NCBI GenBank assembly: GCA_942492025.1 | Contig: CALODJ010000001.1 | Location: 248,001-312,000, forward strand | Reading direction: 5' to 3' | Length of the DNA stretch: 64,000 bases | DNA from: JABDQW01 sp942492025 | Lineage (GTDB): Bacteria; Pseudomonadota; Gammaproteobacteria; SZUA-229 | Shown: positions 25,712 through 34,971 of the stretch, piece after piece | Layout of the letters: each line of letters starts with the position of its first letter | How positions within the stretch are numbered: the stretch's first letter is position 1 | Program-made: the position numbers and the translations under genes | The notes under the pieces: model-generated | Database searches by the model: none | What the model saw: the letters and a program-made list of their open reading frames with translations, nothing else | Told to the model about the DNA's origin: nothing

Positions 25712-26842
25712 ATGCTGATTATCTCGAAGTCCGCAAGGCTGCTGACGGCTACGCTTTTGCTGATACCCTTGTCGGCTGTTTCAGGTGGTTACAAATTCAG
25801 CGATGGCGACAAATTTCTCGAAGTCGGTGCACGCATCCAGTTGCAGTACAAGGTCGATGACCCTGCCGCTGGTACAAAGACAGATGATATCTTTTTCAGA
25901 CGTTTGCGCGTCAGAGTCGCCGGCTCCATGCACAAAGACTGGAAAGGGCAGGTTGAGTGGGACATGGGTAAAGCCAGCGGTGACAACGAAATGTCTGTCA
26001 AAGAGACCTGGATGCAATACAGTGGCTGGAGCAACATGACATTGAAAATTGGAAACAGCAGTTTTCCATTTTCGCGTGAATTCATGACACCCTACACGAA
26101 GCAGCAACTGGTGGAACGTACCTTTGTCGGTGATCTGAATTATGGTACGCCGGATAAAAATGTCGGCTTCCATCTGAGAGGGCACAACAATGATAATAAA
26201 CTGACGTACCGTGCATCGGCATCGATAGGCTCAGTGCAATCGAATGATGCCAAGCTCAGATTTAATACGCCCGTGAACGACCTGAGTGATTACAACGATG
26301 GCTATATCATTGGTGGCCGTATTGATTATCATCCGCTGGGATTTGTTAAATTTCAGCAGGGTGATTTCTCGGGTAAGACCCGATTCACCCTGGGCGCCGC
26401 TGCTTACACCTGGAGTAACGATAATGACATTGTGACCAGCACGCCTGATGAAGATGTCGATTCGATATCCGCGCTGGAAATCAGTGGTGCTTTCAGGTCA
26501 GCAGGATTTTCAATTGATGCGCAGTACAATACCTTCGATGCTGAGCTGGTTGATGCAACGCATACAGGGGGCTTGTACAGAAACGGTAAAACCACCTTGA
26601 ATAATGCCGCGATCGAGGGTGGTTATATGTTCCAGAACACGTTCGAACTGGTTGCCGGTTATCAGAGTCAGGATGCTGATAATTACGCGACCCGCTGGAA
26701 CCGCTCATCGCTAGGCGCTAACTGGTTTATCAAGGGCAATGATATCAAGCTGCAACTGAGCTACCGAATAGGGGAAAATCTGGACGGAATATCCGGCAAC
26801 GACAAGGATGAAATCTTCCTGCAGACCCAGTTTGATTTTTAA
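25712..26842 (+). CDS. OprP/OprO-type outer-membrane porin
   Basis: A 376-residue outer-membrane protein with a signal peptide (LLTATLLLIPLSAVSGG). The body is made of alternating beta strands. FFRRLRVRVAGSMHKDWKGQVEWDMG and MTLKIGNSSFPFSREFMTPYTKQ match the phosphate-selective porin O/P family (PF07396), and the last residue is phenylalanine, as required for barrel assembly. Anion or polyphosphate selectivity is typical of the Pseudomonas members but not provable here. No pho genes are adjacent. Confidence 0.88.
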   Translation: MLIISKSARLLTATLLLIPLSAVSGGYKFSDGDKFLEVGARIQLQYKVDDPAAGTKTDDIFFRRLRVRVAGSMHKDWKGQVEWDMGKASGDNEMSVKETWMQYSGWSNMTLKIGNSSFPFSREFMTPYTKQQLVERTFVGDLNYGTPDKNVGFHLRGHNNDNKLTYRASASIGSVQSNDAKLRFNTPVNDLSDYNDGYIIGGRIDYHPLGFVKFQQGDFSGKTRFTLGAAAYTWSNDNDIVTSTPDEDVDSISALEISGAFRSAGFSIDAQYNTFDAELVDATHTGGLYRNGKTTLNNAAIEGGYMFQNTFELVAGYQSQDADNYATRWNRSSLGANWFIKGNDIKLQLSYRIGENLDGISGNDKDEIFLQTQFDF

Positions 26843-27230
26843 TATCAGATAAAATAATTTCATCGCAAAGACGCACAGGTCGCAAAGTGTTTTGAAATCA
26901 TTCGCGGCTTATGTGGAGTCACTCAGGTCTGATCTTACAGCGTGTTCAAAAGGTTCAGAAGTTAACTGACAACTGATTGGGCCGATCGTAGGGTGCGCCG
27001 TGCGCACTGCGAAATGCAAGTCTGTTGCTCAGCTCCGGTGCGCATGGCGCACCCTACAGTCAAGATTCCTTTATTACAAATGTGGTGGTGATTTTGAGTG
27101 CATCGGCACTGTCAGGCCTCATTAATAGTAAATGACAATTGTGTCAGATCGTAGCCATCAACACCTGCACACACAGAGTGCACATAGCACAACCAACAGA
27201 TCCATTGCTTCTTTGCGGTGAATAACAACC
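26843..27230. other. Intergenic region with repeats
   Basis: About 390 bp without a gene between the porin and aat. It contains a GCAAAGACGC-type repeat fragment near 26863 and the extended GTAGGGTGCGCC repeat at 26918-27057. Nothing else is evident. Confidence 0.6.
26918..27057. repeat. GTAGGGTGCGCC repeat with extended flank, copy 2
   Basis: The palindrome proper is 26988-27057 (GTAGGGTGCGCC...GGCGCACCCTAC). The 70 bp before it, including AGTTAACTGACAACT and GGGCCGATCG, recurs in inverted orientation after copy 3 (to 38464) at roughly three-quarters identity. The repeat unit is therefore larger than the palindrome in these two copies. Confidence 0.75.
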
Positions 27231-27881
27231 TCACCCACAATACCTGTTCAGGTACTCGATAAATTTTGTCCGCGGGATCATCTCGGCACCCATTCGTCCC
27301 ATGTGTTCAGAAAAAATCTGCACGTCGATTAGTTTTGGCGCAATGGTGTTACATAAATACTCCAGTGCAACCTTGGAGGCATCCGGCTTTTTACTGAACA
27401 TGGATTCACCAAAAAACATCTCACCCAGTTTCATGCCATAGAGACCGCCGACAAGTTCATTATTCTGCCAGCACTCGATTGAATGCGCATATCCCAGTGT
27501 GTGCATGCGACAGTAAGCTTCCAACATCTCCTGCGTGATCCAGGTACCTGCATCACCCTTGCGCGGTTCTGCGCATTTGAGCATGACGTCACGAAAGGCT
27601 GTATTCTGTTTTACGATGAAGAGCTGCTTGTTCAGGGTTTTTTTCAGGCTGCGTGATATTTTCAGTTTCTCGGGAAACAGCACGCAGCGTGGATCAGGCG
27701 ACCACCATAAAACAGGTTGACCTTGTGAATACCAGGGAAAGATACCGCTGCGGTAGGCCTTGAGTAGTGTTTCCGGTGATAATACGCCTCCGGCAGCGAG
27801 CAAGCCATCGGGTTCGATCAGTGCCTGCTCGACAGGAGGGAATTCATCGTCGTTGTGCTCAAGCCAGACGAGTGAGGGCAT
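27231..27881 (-). CDS. aat: Leucyl/phenylalanyl-tRNA--protein transferase
   Basis: Adds Leu or Phe to proteins with N-terminal Arg or Lys, marking them for ClpS/ClpAP degradation (N-degron pathway). 216 residues; FPPVEQALIEPDGLLAAGGVLSPETLLKAYRSGIFPW, WWSPDPRCVL and GGLYGMKLGEMFFGESMFS are diagnostic. An arginyl transferase gene that often follows aat is not next to it. An uncharacterised gene lies eight bases upstream on the same strand. Confidence 0.96.
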   Translation of the reverse strand: MPSLVWLEHNDDEFPPVEQALIEPDGLLAAGGVLSPETLLKAYRSGIFPWYSQGQPVLWWSPDPRCVLFPEKLKISRSLKKTLNKQLFIVKQNTAFRDVMLKCAEPRKGDAGTWITQEMLEAYCRMHTLGYAHSIECWQNNELVGGLYGMKLGEMFFGESMFSKKPDASKVALEYLCNTIAPKLIDVQIFSEHMGRMGAEMIPRTKFIEYLNRYCG

Positions 27882-27889
27882 TCGTGGAG

Positions 27890-28252
27890 CTAGAAATTCA
27901 GTCTGAATAGATTGGTCTTGGGCCTGGCCAGCTCATTTTCATTCATGAACGTGTTCCGTAGGGTTGGATCATTGCGTTGCTCATAATCGAAATCCGGAAG
28001 AATCTCCTTGCGCAGCCGGCCCTGGTGAATGAGTTCATCATCACTTGTTCGCCAGCCATTGTCGTCTTCGGGTTGGGCTCGCCATGTGCTCTGTTCTTCA
28101 TAGATGACTTCTGAAAGGGGCGTGCGGTAATGCTCGGGCAAGTCTATCAGGCCATCACTGCCGGCAATCACTGCGGCGCTCAACAAGGTCAGGACAGGCC
28201 ACCAGTAATACAGCGTGGTATGGGGGTGGACCGCATGCACTGGACGTGTCAT
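27890..28252 (-). CDS. Hypothetical protein with one N-terminal membrane span
   Basis: 120 residues, not recognised. A hydrophobic segment near the N-terminus (YYWWPVLTLLSAAVIAGSDGLI) could be an uncleaved signal anchor, leaving a soluble, charged tail of about 85 residues (SEVIYEEQSTWRAQPEDDNGWR, NENELARPKTNLFRLNF) probably in the periplasm. It is packed between the binding-protein gene (3-base gap) and aat (8-base gap), so it is very likely expressed with them. Confidence 0.6.
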   Translation of the reverse strand: MTRPVHAVHPHTTLYYWWPVLTLLSAAVIAGSDGLIDLPEHYRTPLSEVIYEEQSTWRAQPEDDNGWRTSDDELIHQGRLRKEILPDFDYEQRNDPTLRNTFMNENELARPKTNLFRLNF

Positions 28253-28255
28253 CGG

Positions 28256-29062
28256 TTATTTACTCATCTTGCGTCGCCACTTCAAGGATTTGAACCAGTA
28301 GGAGTGAGTGCTTTTGATCCAGGCATCGGCTTTGTGTGCGATAATCCAGGAATTCAGATAGGCTAGCATTTCCGGGTTGTGCTTGTTAATGGCAAAAGCT
28401 TCTTTGGTTACCAGCAGGGGCTTTTCCAATGGCAGGTCGACAGAATCCGGGTTGTTCAGCGCAACGAAGCGTGGTGTTGGTGCTGAGGCAACAAAGGCGT
28501 GCACCGTGCCATTGACAACCGCATCGGTTGCATCCTTGATATCTTTATAACTGTCGAGTTTCGCCCTCGGAAACACTTTCGGGACCAGGCTTTCAGAGAC
28601 CGTACCTCTGACAACAGCGATGTAAACCTTACTGTCATTAAGGTCCTGGATGCTGGTGAAATCCTTTGTCAGTTTAAGATTCGAGACCAGGTTGTAGCCC
28701 GAGCTTGAATAAGGATTGCTGAATCGCACCTCCAGACCACGTTTTGGCGTAATCGAGATGCCGGAGGCGATGATATCGATTTCCCGGTTAACCAATGCCG
28801 GTATCAGTTTGTTCCATTCATATTCCTTGAACACCGGCTTTACCCCCATATCGCTGGCCAGTTGTTTGGCGACATCGATCTCAAAACCGATGTATTTGCC
28901 GTTTTTGTCTTTCATGATCCATGGCGCCATGATCGAGATACCCACTCGTATTTCGCCTCTGTTGATGATCTGGTCGAAAATGTCCTGCTGGGCAGCGAAC
29001 GTCGTGTTGCTAGTGCTCAGCAGCAGCAACAAGGAATAGAGTAAGCGCGAAAACAATTTCAT
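28256..29062 (-). CDS. Amino-acid-type periplasmic solute-binding protein
   Basis: A 268-residue family 3 solute-binding protein. Start at 29062 (MKLFSRLLYSLLLLLSTSNTTFA, a signal peptide); a longer frame to 29134 has no signal character. The ligand pocket blocks are RGEIRVGISIMAPWIMKDKNGKYIGFEIDVA, IIASGISITPKRGLEVRFSNPY and VVRGTVSE. The ligand is most likely a polar amino acid. No permease or ATPase gene is adjacent, so it is an orphan or serves another function such as sensing. Confidence 0.85.
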   Translation of the reverse strand: MKLFSRLLYSLLLLLSTSNTTFAAQQDIFDQIINRGEIRVGISIMAPWIMKDKNGKYIGFEIDVAKQLASDMGVKPVFKEYEWNKLIPALVNREIDIIASGISITPKRGLEVRFSNPYSSSGYNLVSNLKLTKDFTSIQDLNDSKVYIAVVRGTVSESLVPKVFPRAKLDSYKDIKDATDAVVNGTVHAFVASAPTPRFVALNNPDSVDLPLEKPLLVTKEAFAINKHNPEMLAYLNSWIIAHKADAWIKSTHSYWFKSLKWRRKMSK

Positions 29063-29171
29063 GTGGGTTTCCAGTGATTTCGAGTGTGGAAGTGTAATAT
29101 CAACAATCCTATTTAAGCACATTGCGTTATTCAAGTGTTGTGCAGACTTATTTGTTGCCGCAATAGCCGAG

Positions 29172-30299
29172 CTAGCGCTGTTTGTAGGGCTGGGTCAACA
29201 TAAGTTGTTGATAATAATCGTCGATCGCACTGGCCTCATAGGCCAGATGCTCGCGGATGGCGTTGCGAAAACCTTCGTGTGCAACCCAGTGAGCCGAAAA
29301 CGTGCGGGTCGGCATGAAGCCGCGAGCGATCTTGTGCTCCCCTTGTGCGCCGGGTTCGAAACGTTGTAAACCGTTGCTGATGCAATAGTCGATGCCGGTG
29401 TAATAGCAGACTTCAAAGTGCAGGCTGTCATAATCCTGGTAACAGCCCCAATGCCTGCCGTAAAGCGTATTCTTACCTTCAAAACAGATTGCACCCGCCA
29501 CGATCTTCTGGTGATGGCGTGCAAATATGGCCCTGAGTCGATGTGACATGGCCCGAAAAAAATCGAGTGTGAGGGTTGCAGTGCCGGATTTTTTCAAAAA
29601 TGTGATCCGGTAAAAGTCGTAGAGCGTATTCCATTGCTGCTCAGTGAGGTCATCGCCGTTGATAATTTCTGTTGTGATATCTGCCTGGGCGACTTTTCTG
29701 CGTTCGCGTCGAATATTCTTGCGTTTTTTGCTGCTGAGTTGTTCAAGAAAATGATCGAAATGCGCATAGTGATGGTTGATCCAGTGATACTGAATATCGC
29801 TGCGCATCAACATACCCGCTCGCTGCAATTGCGTGTGGTCATCACCGTTGTAAAAAAGCCAATGCGCTGTCGACAGTTGGTCATTATCGACGGCAGCAAC
29901 CGCAGCCTGTATCAATTGCTGCTGGATAAACGTCCTATCACGGCCGCTTATTGCCAGCAGCCGCGGACCCGAAGCGGGTGTGAAAGGGGCCGCGATGACC
30001 AGTTTCGGGTAATAGGCCTGCCCGTTACGCTGATAGGCGTCGGCCCATGCCCAGTCGAACACGAATTCGCCGTAGGAATTGTGTTTGATATAGGCAGGGC
30101 AGGCTCCGACGAGCTTGTTATCTTCAACAGCTACGATATGTTGTGGTTCCCAGCCCCACGGTTCCAGACAACGGTTTTGTTCCAGCGCCCTCAGAAAATC
30201 GTATTGAATGAACGGATTGCCTGAAGCTGTCAACGCATTCCATGCATGCTCATCGATGTCAGCAAGCGATGAAACCGTTGTCAGTTTCATGAACGCCAC
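29172..30299 (-). CDS. FemAB/GNAT-like protein (COG3146)
   Basis: A 375-residue cytoplasmic protein of the DUF482 family, which has a GNAT/FemAB-type acyltransferase fold. Landmarks: WNALTASGNPFIQYDFLRALE, WAWADAYQRNG.AYYPKLV, and FEPGAQGEHKIARGFMPTRTFSAHW. Members are named peptidogalycan biosynthesis or N-acetyltransferase proteins, but no substrate is established. A second ATG at 30290 may be the start. It lies 13 bases downstream of trxB on the same strand. Confidence 0.83.
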   Translation of the reverse strand: MAFMKLTTVSSLADIDEHAWNALTASGNPFIQYDFLRALEQNRCLEPWGWEPQHIVAVEDNKLVGACPAYIKHNSYGEFVFDWAWADAYQRNGQAYYPKLVIAAPFTPASGPRLLAISGRDRTFIQQQLIQAAVAAVDNDQLSTAHWLFYNGDDHTQLQRAGMLMRSDIQYHWINHHYAHFDHFLEQLSSKKRKNIRRERRKVAQADITTEIINGDDLTEQQWNTLYDFYRITFLKKSGTATLTLDFFRAMSHRLRAIFARHHQKIVAGAICFEGKNTLYGRHWGCYQDYDSLHFEVCYYTGIDYCISNGLQRFEPGAQGEHKIARGFMPTRTFSAHWVAHEGFRNAIREHLAYEASAIDDYYQQLMLTQPYKQR

Positions 30300-30312
30300 T
30301 CAGCGGTTTTGT

Positions 30313-31278
30313 TCAGACGCCTTCACAAGCGAGGTCATCGAGGTATTTTTCGGCATCCAGCGCAGCCATGCAGCCGGTGCCGGCTGAAGTGACGGCCTGG
30401 CGATAAACATGGTCCATCACATCGCCTGCTGCGAACACACCGGGTACACTGGTCGCGGTGACGTTGCCTTCGGCACCACCCCTGACCTGGATATAGCCAT
30501 TTTTCATTTCGAGCTGACCTTCGAATATCGCGGTGTTGGGCTTGTGCCCGATTGCAATGAATACGCCGGTTACATCAATATCGCTTGTTGAGCCATCCTT
30601 GACATTTTTAATCCGTATGCCGGTTACTCCGCTGTCATCCCCCAGCACTTCCTCGAGCACGCTGTCCCAGGCCATATGGATATTGCCGTCTTGTGCCTTG
30701 CCGAGTAGATGATCCTGCAGGATTTTCTCTGCGCGCAGTGCATCACGGCGGTGGACCACCGTGACTTCTGCCGCGATGTTGGATAAATAGAGTGCTTCCT
30801 CCACCGCTGTATTACCGCCGCCGATAACGGCGACTTTCTGTTCCTTGTAGAAGAAACCGTCACAGGTTGCGCAAGCTGAAACGCCTTTACCCATGAAGGC
30901 TTTCTCTGAATCCAGGCCCAGGTACATGGCGCTGGCGCCGGTGGATATGATGAGTGCATCGCAGGTAAATTCATTGGAGTCGCCGGTCAATTTAAACGGG
31001 CGCTGATCCAGCCTGACCGTATTGATGTGATCAAAGATGATTTCAGTGCCGAAACGTTCGGCGTGCTTTTGCATGCGTTCCATCAACTCAGGGCCCTGGA
31101 CGCCGTCATTATCACCCGGCCAGTTATCAACGTCGGTTGTGGTGGTCAATTGACCACCCATTTCCAAGCCGGTAACGAGCACGGGTTTGAGGTTGGCACG
31201 GGCGGCATAGACAGCAGCCGTATATCCAGCGGGTCCGGAACCAAGAATTAATAGTTGACAGTGTTTGGCTTCGCTCAT
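30313..31278 (-). CDS. trxB: Thioredoxin reductase
   Basis: FAD-containing NADPH:thioredoxin reductase, 321 residues. The FAD motif is LGSGPAGYTAAVYAARA, the redox-active pair is CATC in SACATCDGFFY, the NADPH motif is GGGNTAVEEALYL, and the C-terminal FAD contact is GVFAAGDVMDHVYRQAVTSAGTG. It shares its operon with the COG3146 gene and is divergent from ald, a common arrangement upstream of ftsK in gammaproteobacteria. Confidence 0.97.
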   Translation of the reverse strand: MSEAKHCQLLILGSGPAGYTAAVYAARANLKPVLVTGLEMGGQLTTTTDVDNWPGDNDGVQGPELMERMQKHAERFGTEIIFDHINTVRLDQRPFKLTGDSNEFTCDALIISTGASAMYLGLDSEKAFMGKGVSACATCDGFFYKEQKVAVIGGGNTAVEEALYLSNIAAEVTVVHRRDALRAEKILQDHLLGKAQDGNIHMAWDSVLEEVLGDDSGVTGIRIKNVKDGSTSDIDVTGVFIAIGHKPNTAIFEGQLEMKNGYIQVRGGAEGNVTATSVPGVFAAGDVMDHVYRQAVTSAGTGCMAALDAEKYLDDLACEGV

Positions 31279-31389
31279 GTAATGTCTCCGGTGGACGATC
31301 AGATTCTTAAGGCAGCATATATTAGCAAAAGTTTATGAATCTAGTGAGAAACCGCGTGTCATAATAAAATTGATACGAGTGGAGTTTAA

Positions 31390-32457
31390 ATGAAGACGGG
31401 AATCCCCCGGGAAGTGATGTATGGTGAAGGCCGGGTAGCTCTGGTGCCGGCTGCGTGCTCGGAATTAACCGCCGCAGGACACAAGGTCTATCTGGAAGCA
31501 GGCGCTGGCCTGGGTAGTGGCTACAGTGATCAGGACTACCGGGAAGCCGGCGTTGAAGTCGTGAACAGCAAGGAAGCGCTTTTTGCTGCTGCCGATCTGA
31601 TCGTCAAGGTAAAACAGCCACTGGAAGAGGGGTTGAAAGATTTAAAGCAGAAACATGTTGTTTTCAGTTTCCTGCATCTGGCTCCCCAGCCGGTATTGAC
31701 CCGGCAGTTGTGTGACATAGGATTGACAGCCATCGCGTTCGAAGCGGTCGTCGATGAAAGCGGTGACAGACCGTTGCTGGCGCCGATGAGCAAAATCGCC
31801 GGACGGCTGGCGGTGCTGTCCGGTGTGAATTGTCTGTTTCAGAATAACGGTGGCAAAGGCATTCTGCTCGGTGGTATTGATTCAGCCGACCGGGGTAAGG
31901 TCGCGGTACTGGGTGCAGGTGCGGCTGGAGAGTGCGCGGTTGCTACCGCGTCGGCACTGGGTGCCAGTGTCACGGTTTTCGATCTTGATGCCGATCGGTT
32001 GCAACGACTCGTGCTGCGCTATCAGAACTGTACCGGGCTGCTCTCGAGTGAGCGAGCCGTTGCTGCGGCCGTCGATGATGCCGACCTGGTAGTCAGCGCG
32101 GTCATGGTCGCGGGCAGGCGAGCGCCTGTCGTGATCAGTCAGGCCATGATTGATCGAATGACGCCAGGTAGTGTGATTGTTGATATCGCCATCGATCAGG
32201 GTGGTAGTGTCGAAAATATACACGCTACCAGCTATGAACAGCCGGTTTACCGTCACAATGACGTGATGTTGCAGGCGGTGCCCAATATGCCGGGCGCCGT
32301 ACCAAGAACCGCGTCACAGGCGCTTTCGTCGGCTGTTTTGCCTTACCTTGTCGAATTACTGGAGCGTGGGCTGGAGAAGAGTCGATTACAAGCGGCCACC
32401 GTCGTGCAAAATGGTGAGATCATTGACCCTGTATTGAGAGAGGAACTGGGTTTATAA
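31390..32457 (+). CDS. ald: Alanine dehydrogenase
   Basis: NAD-dependent reversible deamination of L-alanine to pyruvate and ammonia. 355 residues; N-terminal GIPREVMYGEGRVALVP, the substrate lysine and histidine regions LIVKVKQPLEE and FSFLHLAP, and the NAD motif VAVLGAGAAGECAVATASALG. It is followed by ftsK 48 bases downstream. Expression together with ftsK is possible but not shown. Confidence 0.94.
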   Translation: MKTGIPREVMYGEGRVALVPAACSELTAAGHKVYLEAGAGLGSGYSDQDYREAGVEVVNSKEALFAAADLIVKVKQPLEEGLKDLKQKHVVFSFLHLAPQPVLTRQLCDIGLTAIAFEAVVDESGDRPLLAPMSKIAGRLAVLSGVNCLFQNNGGKGILLGGIDSADRGKVAVLGAGAAGECAVATASALGASVTVFDLDADRLQRLVLRYQNCTGLLSSERAVAAAVDDADLVVSAVMVAGRRAPVVISQAMIDRMTPGSVIVDIAIDQGGSVENIHATSYEQPVYRHNDVMLQAVPNMPGAVPRTASQALSSAVLPYLVELLERGLEKSRLQAATVVQNGEIIDPVLREELGL

Positions 32458-32505
32458 TGCCCATTGCGCCGTATTGGCCGATACTGAAAAATCAGGACAG
32501 TTTGT

Positions 32506-34851
32506 TTGGCTCAAGCACGCCCTAAAAAAATAACAACAACAGGTAATCCGGGCCTGACCACGCATATCCAGCATGGCCTGCGTGAAGGCGCCATGCTCGT
32601 GTTAATTGCCCTGGCACTGTTCTTTCTGACAGCCCTGGTGACCTATAATCCCTCGGATCCCGGTTGGTCCTACACCGGCGATCGCAACGGTATCGAGAAT
32701 GCCGCCGGTGTAGTCGGTGCCTGGTTTTCGGACGTGCTCTTCAGTTTGTTTGGCTATCTGGCCTATCTGCTACCGGTAATGATCGCTTACAGCGGATGGC
32801 TAGTGATGCGCGGTGTGCGCGACGATGCTACAAACGTCGATATCGATTACGGCGTATTGGGACTACGCTGGACAGGCTTCTTTGTCACGCTCGCTTCCGG
32901 TTGTGCGCTCACCAGTCTGCACTTTGTGGCGCCCGCTGAGACCCTGCCACTCGATGGCGGTGGCATCCTGGGTCAATGGCTTGGTGACGATCTTGCCGCT
33001 GTACTTGGTTTGCTGGGATCGACGCTGATGCTGCTGGCGGTCTTGCTGGCGGGCATAACCCTGTTCACCGGTCTGTCATGGTTCAGAGTGATCGATCTGA
33101 TGGGGGCGTTCTGCTTAAACATCTACCAATGGACAGCAGACAAACTGATGAGCTTTTTCGAATACATCCAAGAACGCAAGGCGGGAGTGGAAGCCAGGCA
33201 TCAACGCCAGCAGGTGATCGAGGCGGACAAGCAGAAAACCGCCGAGCGAAAAGCCAAGGGCAGCAAGGTACGCATCGAGCCTGTGATGAAGAAAGTCGAG
33301 ATATCCGAGCGACTCGATCGAGAAAAACAGATTGCCTTGTTCGAGACCCATGCTGATACAGAACTGCCCCCGCTGCGACTGCTGGATAAACCGGTGCCAT
33401 CTGAGAAGGGCTACACCAAGGAGGCACTCGAGGCCCTGTCACGCCTGGTCGAAATCAAGCTGGCCGATTTTGGTGTTGAGGTGGAGGTCGTTGCTGTGCA
33501 TCCAGGCCCGGTTGTTACCCGTTTTGAGATGCAACCGGCCCCCGGGGTAAAAGCCAGCAAGATTACCGCCCTCTCCAGGGACCTGGCGCGTTCGCTTTCG
33601 GTCATCAGTGTGTTGGTGGTAGAGGTCATTCCCGGTAAAACAGTGGTGGGTCTGGAGATACCTAACGAGCAGCGTGAACTGGTATCGCTCAGCGAAATAC
33701 TGATGTCAAAGGAATATGACAAGTCATCATCGCCGTTGACACTCGGGCTCGGTAAGGACATTTCCGGCAAGCCGGTGGTCGCGGATCTGGCGCGTATGCC
33801 GCATCTGCTGGTGGCGGGCACCACCGGCTCGGGTAAATCGGTCTGTGTCAATGCCTTGCTGATGAGTATGCTTTACAAGAGTAAGCCCAGTGAAGTGCGC
33901 ATGATTCTGATCGATCCAAAGATGCTGGAGTTGAGTGTTTATGAGGGTATTCCGCATCTGCTGTCGCCGGTTGTCACCGATATGAAGGAAGCTGCCAATG
34001 CCTTGCGCTGGTGTGTCGCGGAAATGGAGACACGTTATGAGCTCATGGCGGCGCTTGGTGTGAGAAATATCTCGGGATATAACCGCAAGGTCAAGGAAGC
34101 CGCTGATGCCGGTAAGCCGCTGGAAGATCCCTTGTTCGATCCCGATCATGCAGCTCCGGGTGCGCAACCGGCCGAGCTCAAGGCGTTGCCGTATATCGTT
34201 GTCGTTGTCGATGAGTTCGCCGATTTGTTCATGGTCGTCGGTAAAAAAATCGAAGAGTTGATCGCGAGACTGGCACAAAAAGCCCGGGCATCGGGTATCC
34301 ATTTAATACTGGCAACGCAGAGGCCTTCCGTTGATGTCATTACGGGCCTGATTAAATCCAATATTCCCAGTCGTATCGCTTTTCAGGTATCGTCACGCGT
34401 CGACTCGCGCACCATACTTGATCAGATGGGTGCCGAACAGCTGCTCGGCCATGGTGACATGCTGTTCATGGAAGTGGGTAGTAACCTGCCCACGCGTGTA
34501 CACGGCGCTTTCGTCGCTGACCATGAAGTGCACAATGTTGCTGAACACCTGAAGAACTCAAGTGAGCCCGATTATGTTGACGATGTGCTGAAGGAAAATA
34601 AGGAGACCGTCCTCCCCGGGGAAAAACCTCAGGGGGCATCCGGTGACGAAACAGATGCATTGTACGATGAGGCGGTTATGATTGTGACTGAAACGCGTAA
34701 GGCATCGATATCCTATGTGCAACGGCGGCTGAAAATCGGCTACAACCGCGCCGCACGAATGATCGAAGAAATGGAAGCGGCCGGCGTTGTCAGTGCCATG
34801 CAATCGAACGGCGCCCGCGAAGTGCTGGCGCCACCGCCGCCAGATACTTAG
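32506..34851 (+). CDS. ftsK: DNA translocase FtsK
   Basis: A 781-residue inner-membrane motor that pumps chromosome ends at the division septum and activates XerCD at dif. Four membrane spans lie in residues 25-200 and a charged helical linker at about 215-260 is short compared with E. coli. The RecA-like motor has Walker A GTTGSGKSV and Walker B IVVVVDEFADL, and the DNA-reading gamma domain is at the C-terminus (DALYDEAVMIVTETRKASISYVQRRLKIGYNRAARMIEEME). The start is TTG at 32506 with AGGAC just upstream; no upstream ATG is in frame. Confidence 0.96.
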   Translation: MAQARPKKITTTGNPGLTTHIQHGLREGAMLVLIALALFFLTALVTYNPSDPGWSYTGDRNGIENAAGVVGAWFSDVLFSLFGYLAYLLPVMIAYSGWLVMRGVRDDATNVDIDYGVLGLRWTGFFVTLASGCALTSLHFVAPAETLPLDGGGILGQWLGDDLAAVLGLLGSTLMLLAVLLAGITLFTGLSWFRVIDLMGAFCLNIYQWTADKLMSFFEYIQERKAGVEARHQRQQVIEADKQKTAERKAKGSKVRIEPVMKKVEISERLDREKQIALFETHADTELPPLRLLDKPVPSEKGYTKEALEALSRLVEIKLADFGVEVEVVAVHPGPVVTRFEMQPAPGVKASKITALSRDLARSLSVISVLVVEVIPGKTVVGLEIPNEQRELVSLSEILMSKEYDKSSSPLTLGLGKDISGKPVVADLARMPHLLVAGTTGSGKSVCVNALLMSMLYKSKPSEVRMILIDPKMLELSVYEGIPHLLSPVVTDMKEAANALRWCVAEMETRYELMAALGVRNISGYNRKVKEAADAGKPLEDPLFDPDHAAPGAQPAELKALPYIVVVVDEFADLFMVVGKKIEELIARLAQKARASGIHLILATQRPSVDVITGLIKSNIPSRIAFQVSSRVDSRTILDQMGAEQLLGHGDMLFMEVGSNLPTRVHGAFVADHEVHNVAEHLKNSSEPDYVDDVLKENKETVLPGEKPQGASGDETDALYDEAVMIVTETRKASISYVQRRLKIGYNRAARMIEEMEAAGVVSAMQSNGAREVLAPPPPDT

Positions 34852-34971
34852 CCCGCACATTGCACGAAGGCACAGAGTACGCTGAGTGCTTTTGTGTTGT
34901 GCAGTCACGGTGAACAGGAAGTGTTATCCGCGAAGACAATCACCATCTTATCAAGCCTGAATCGACTACAC

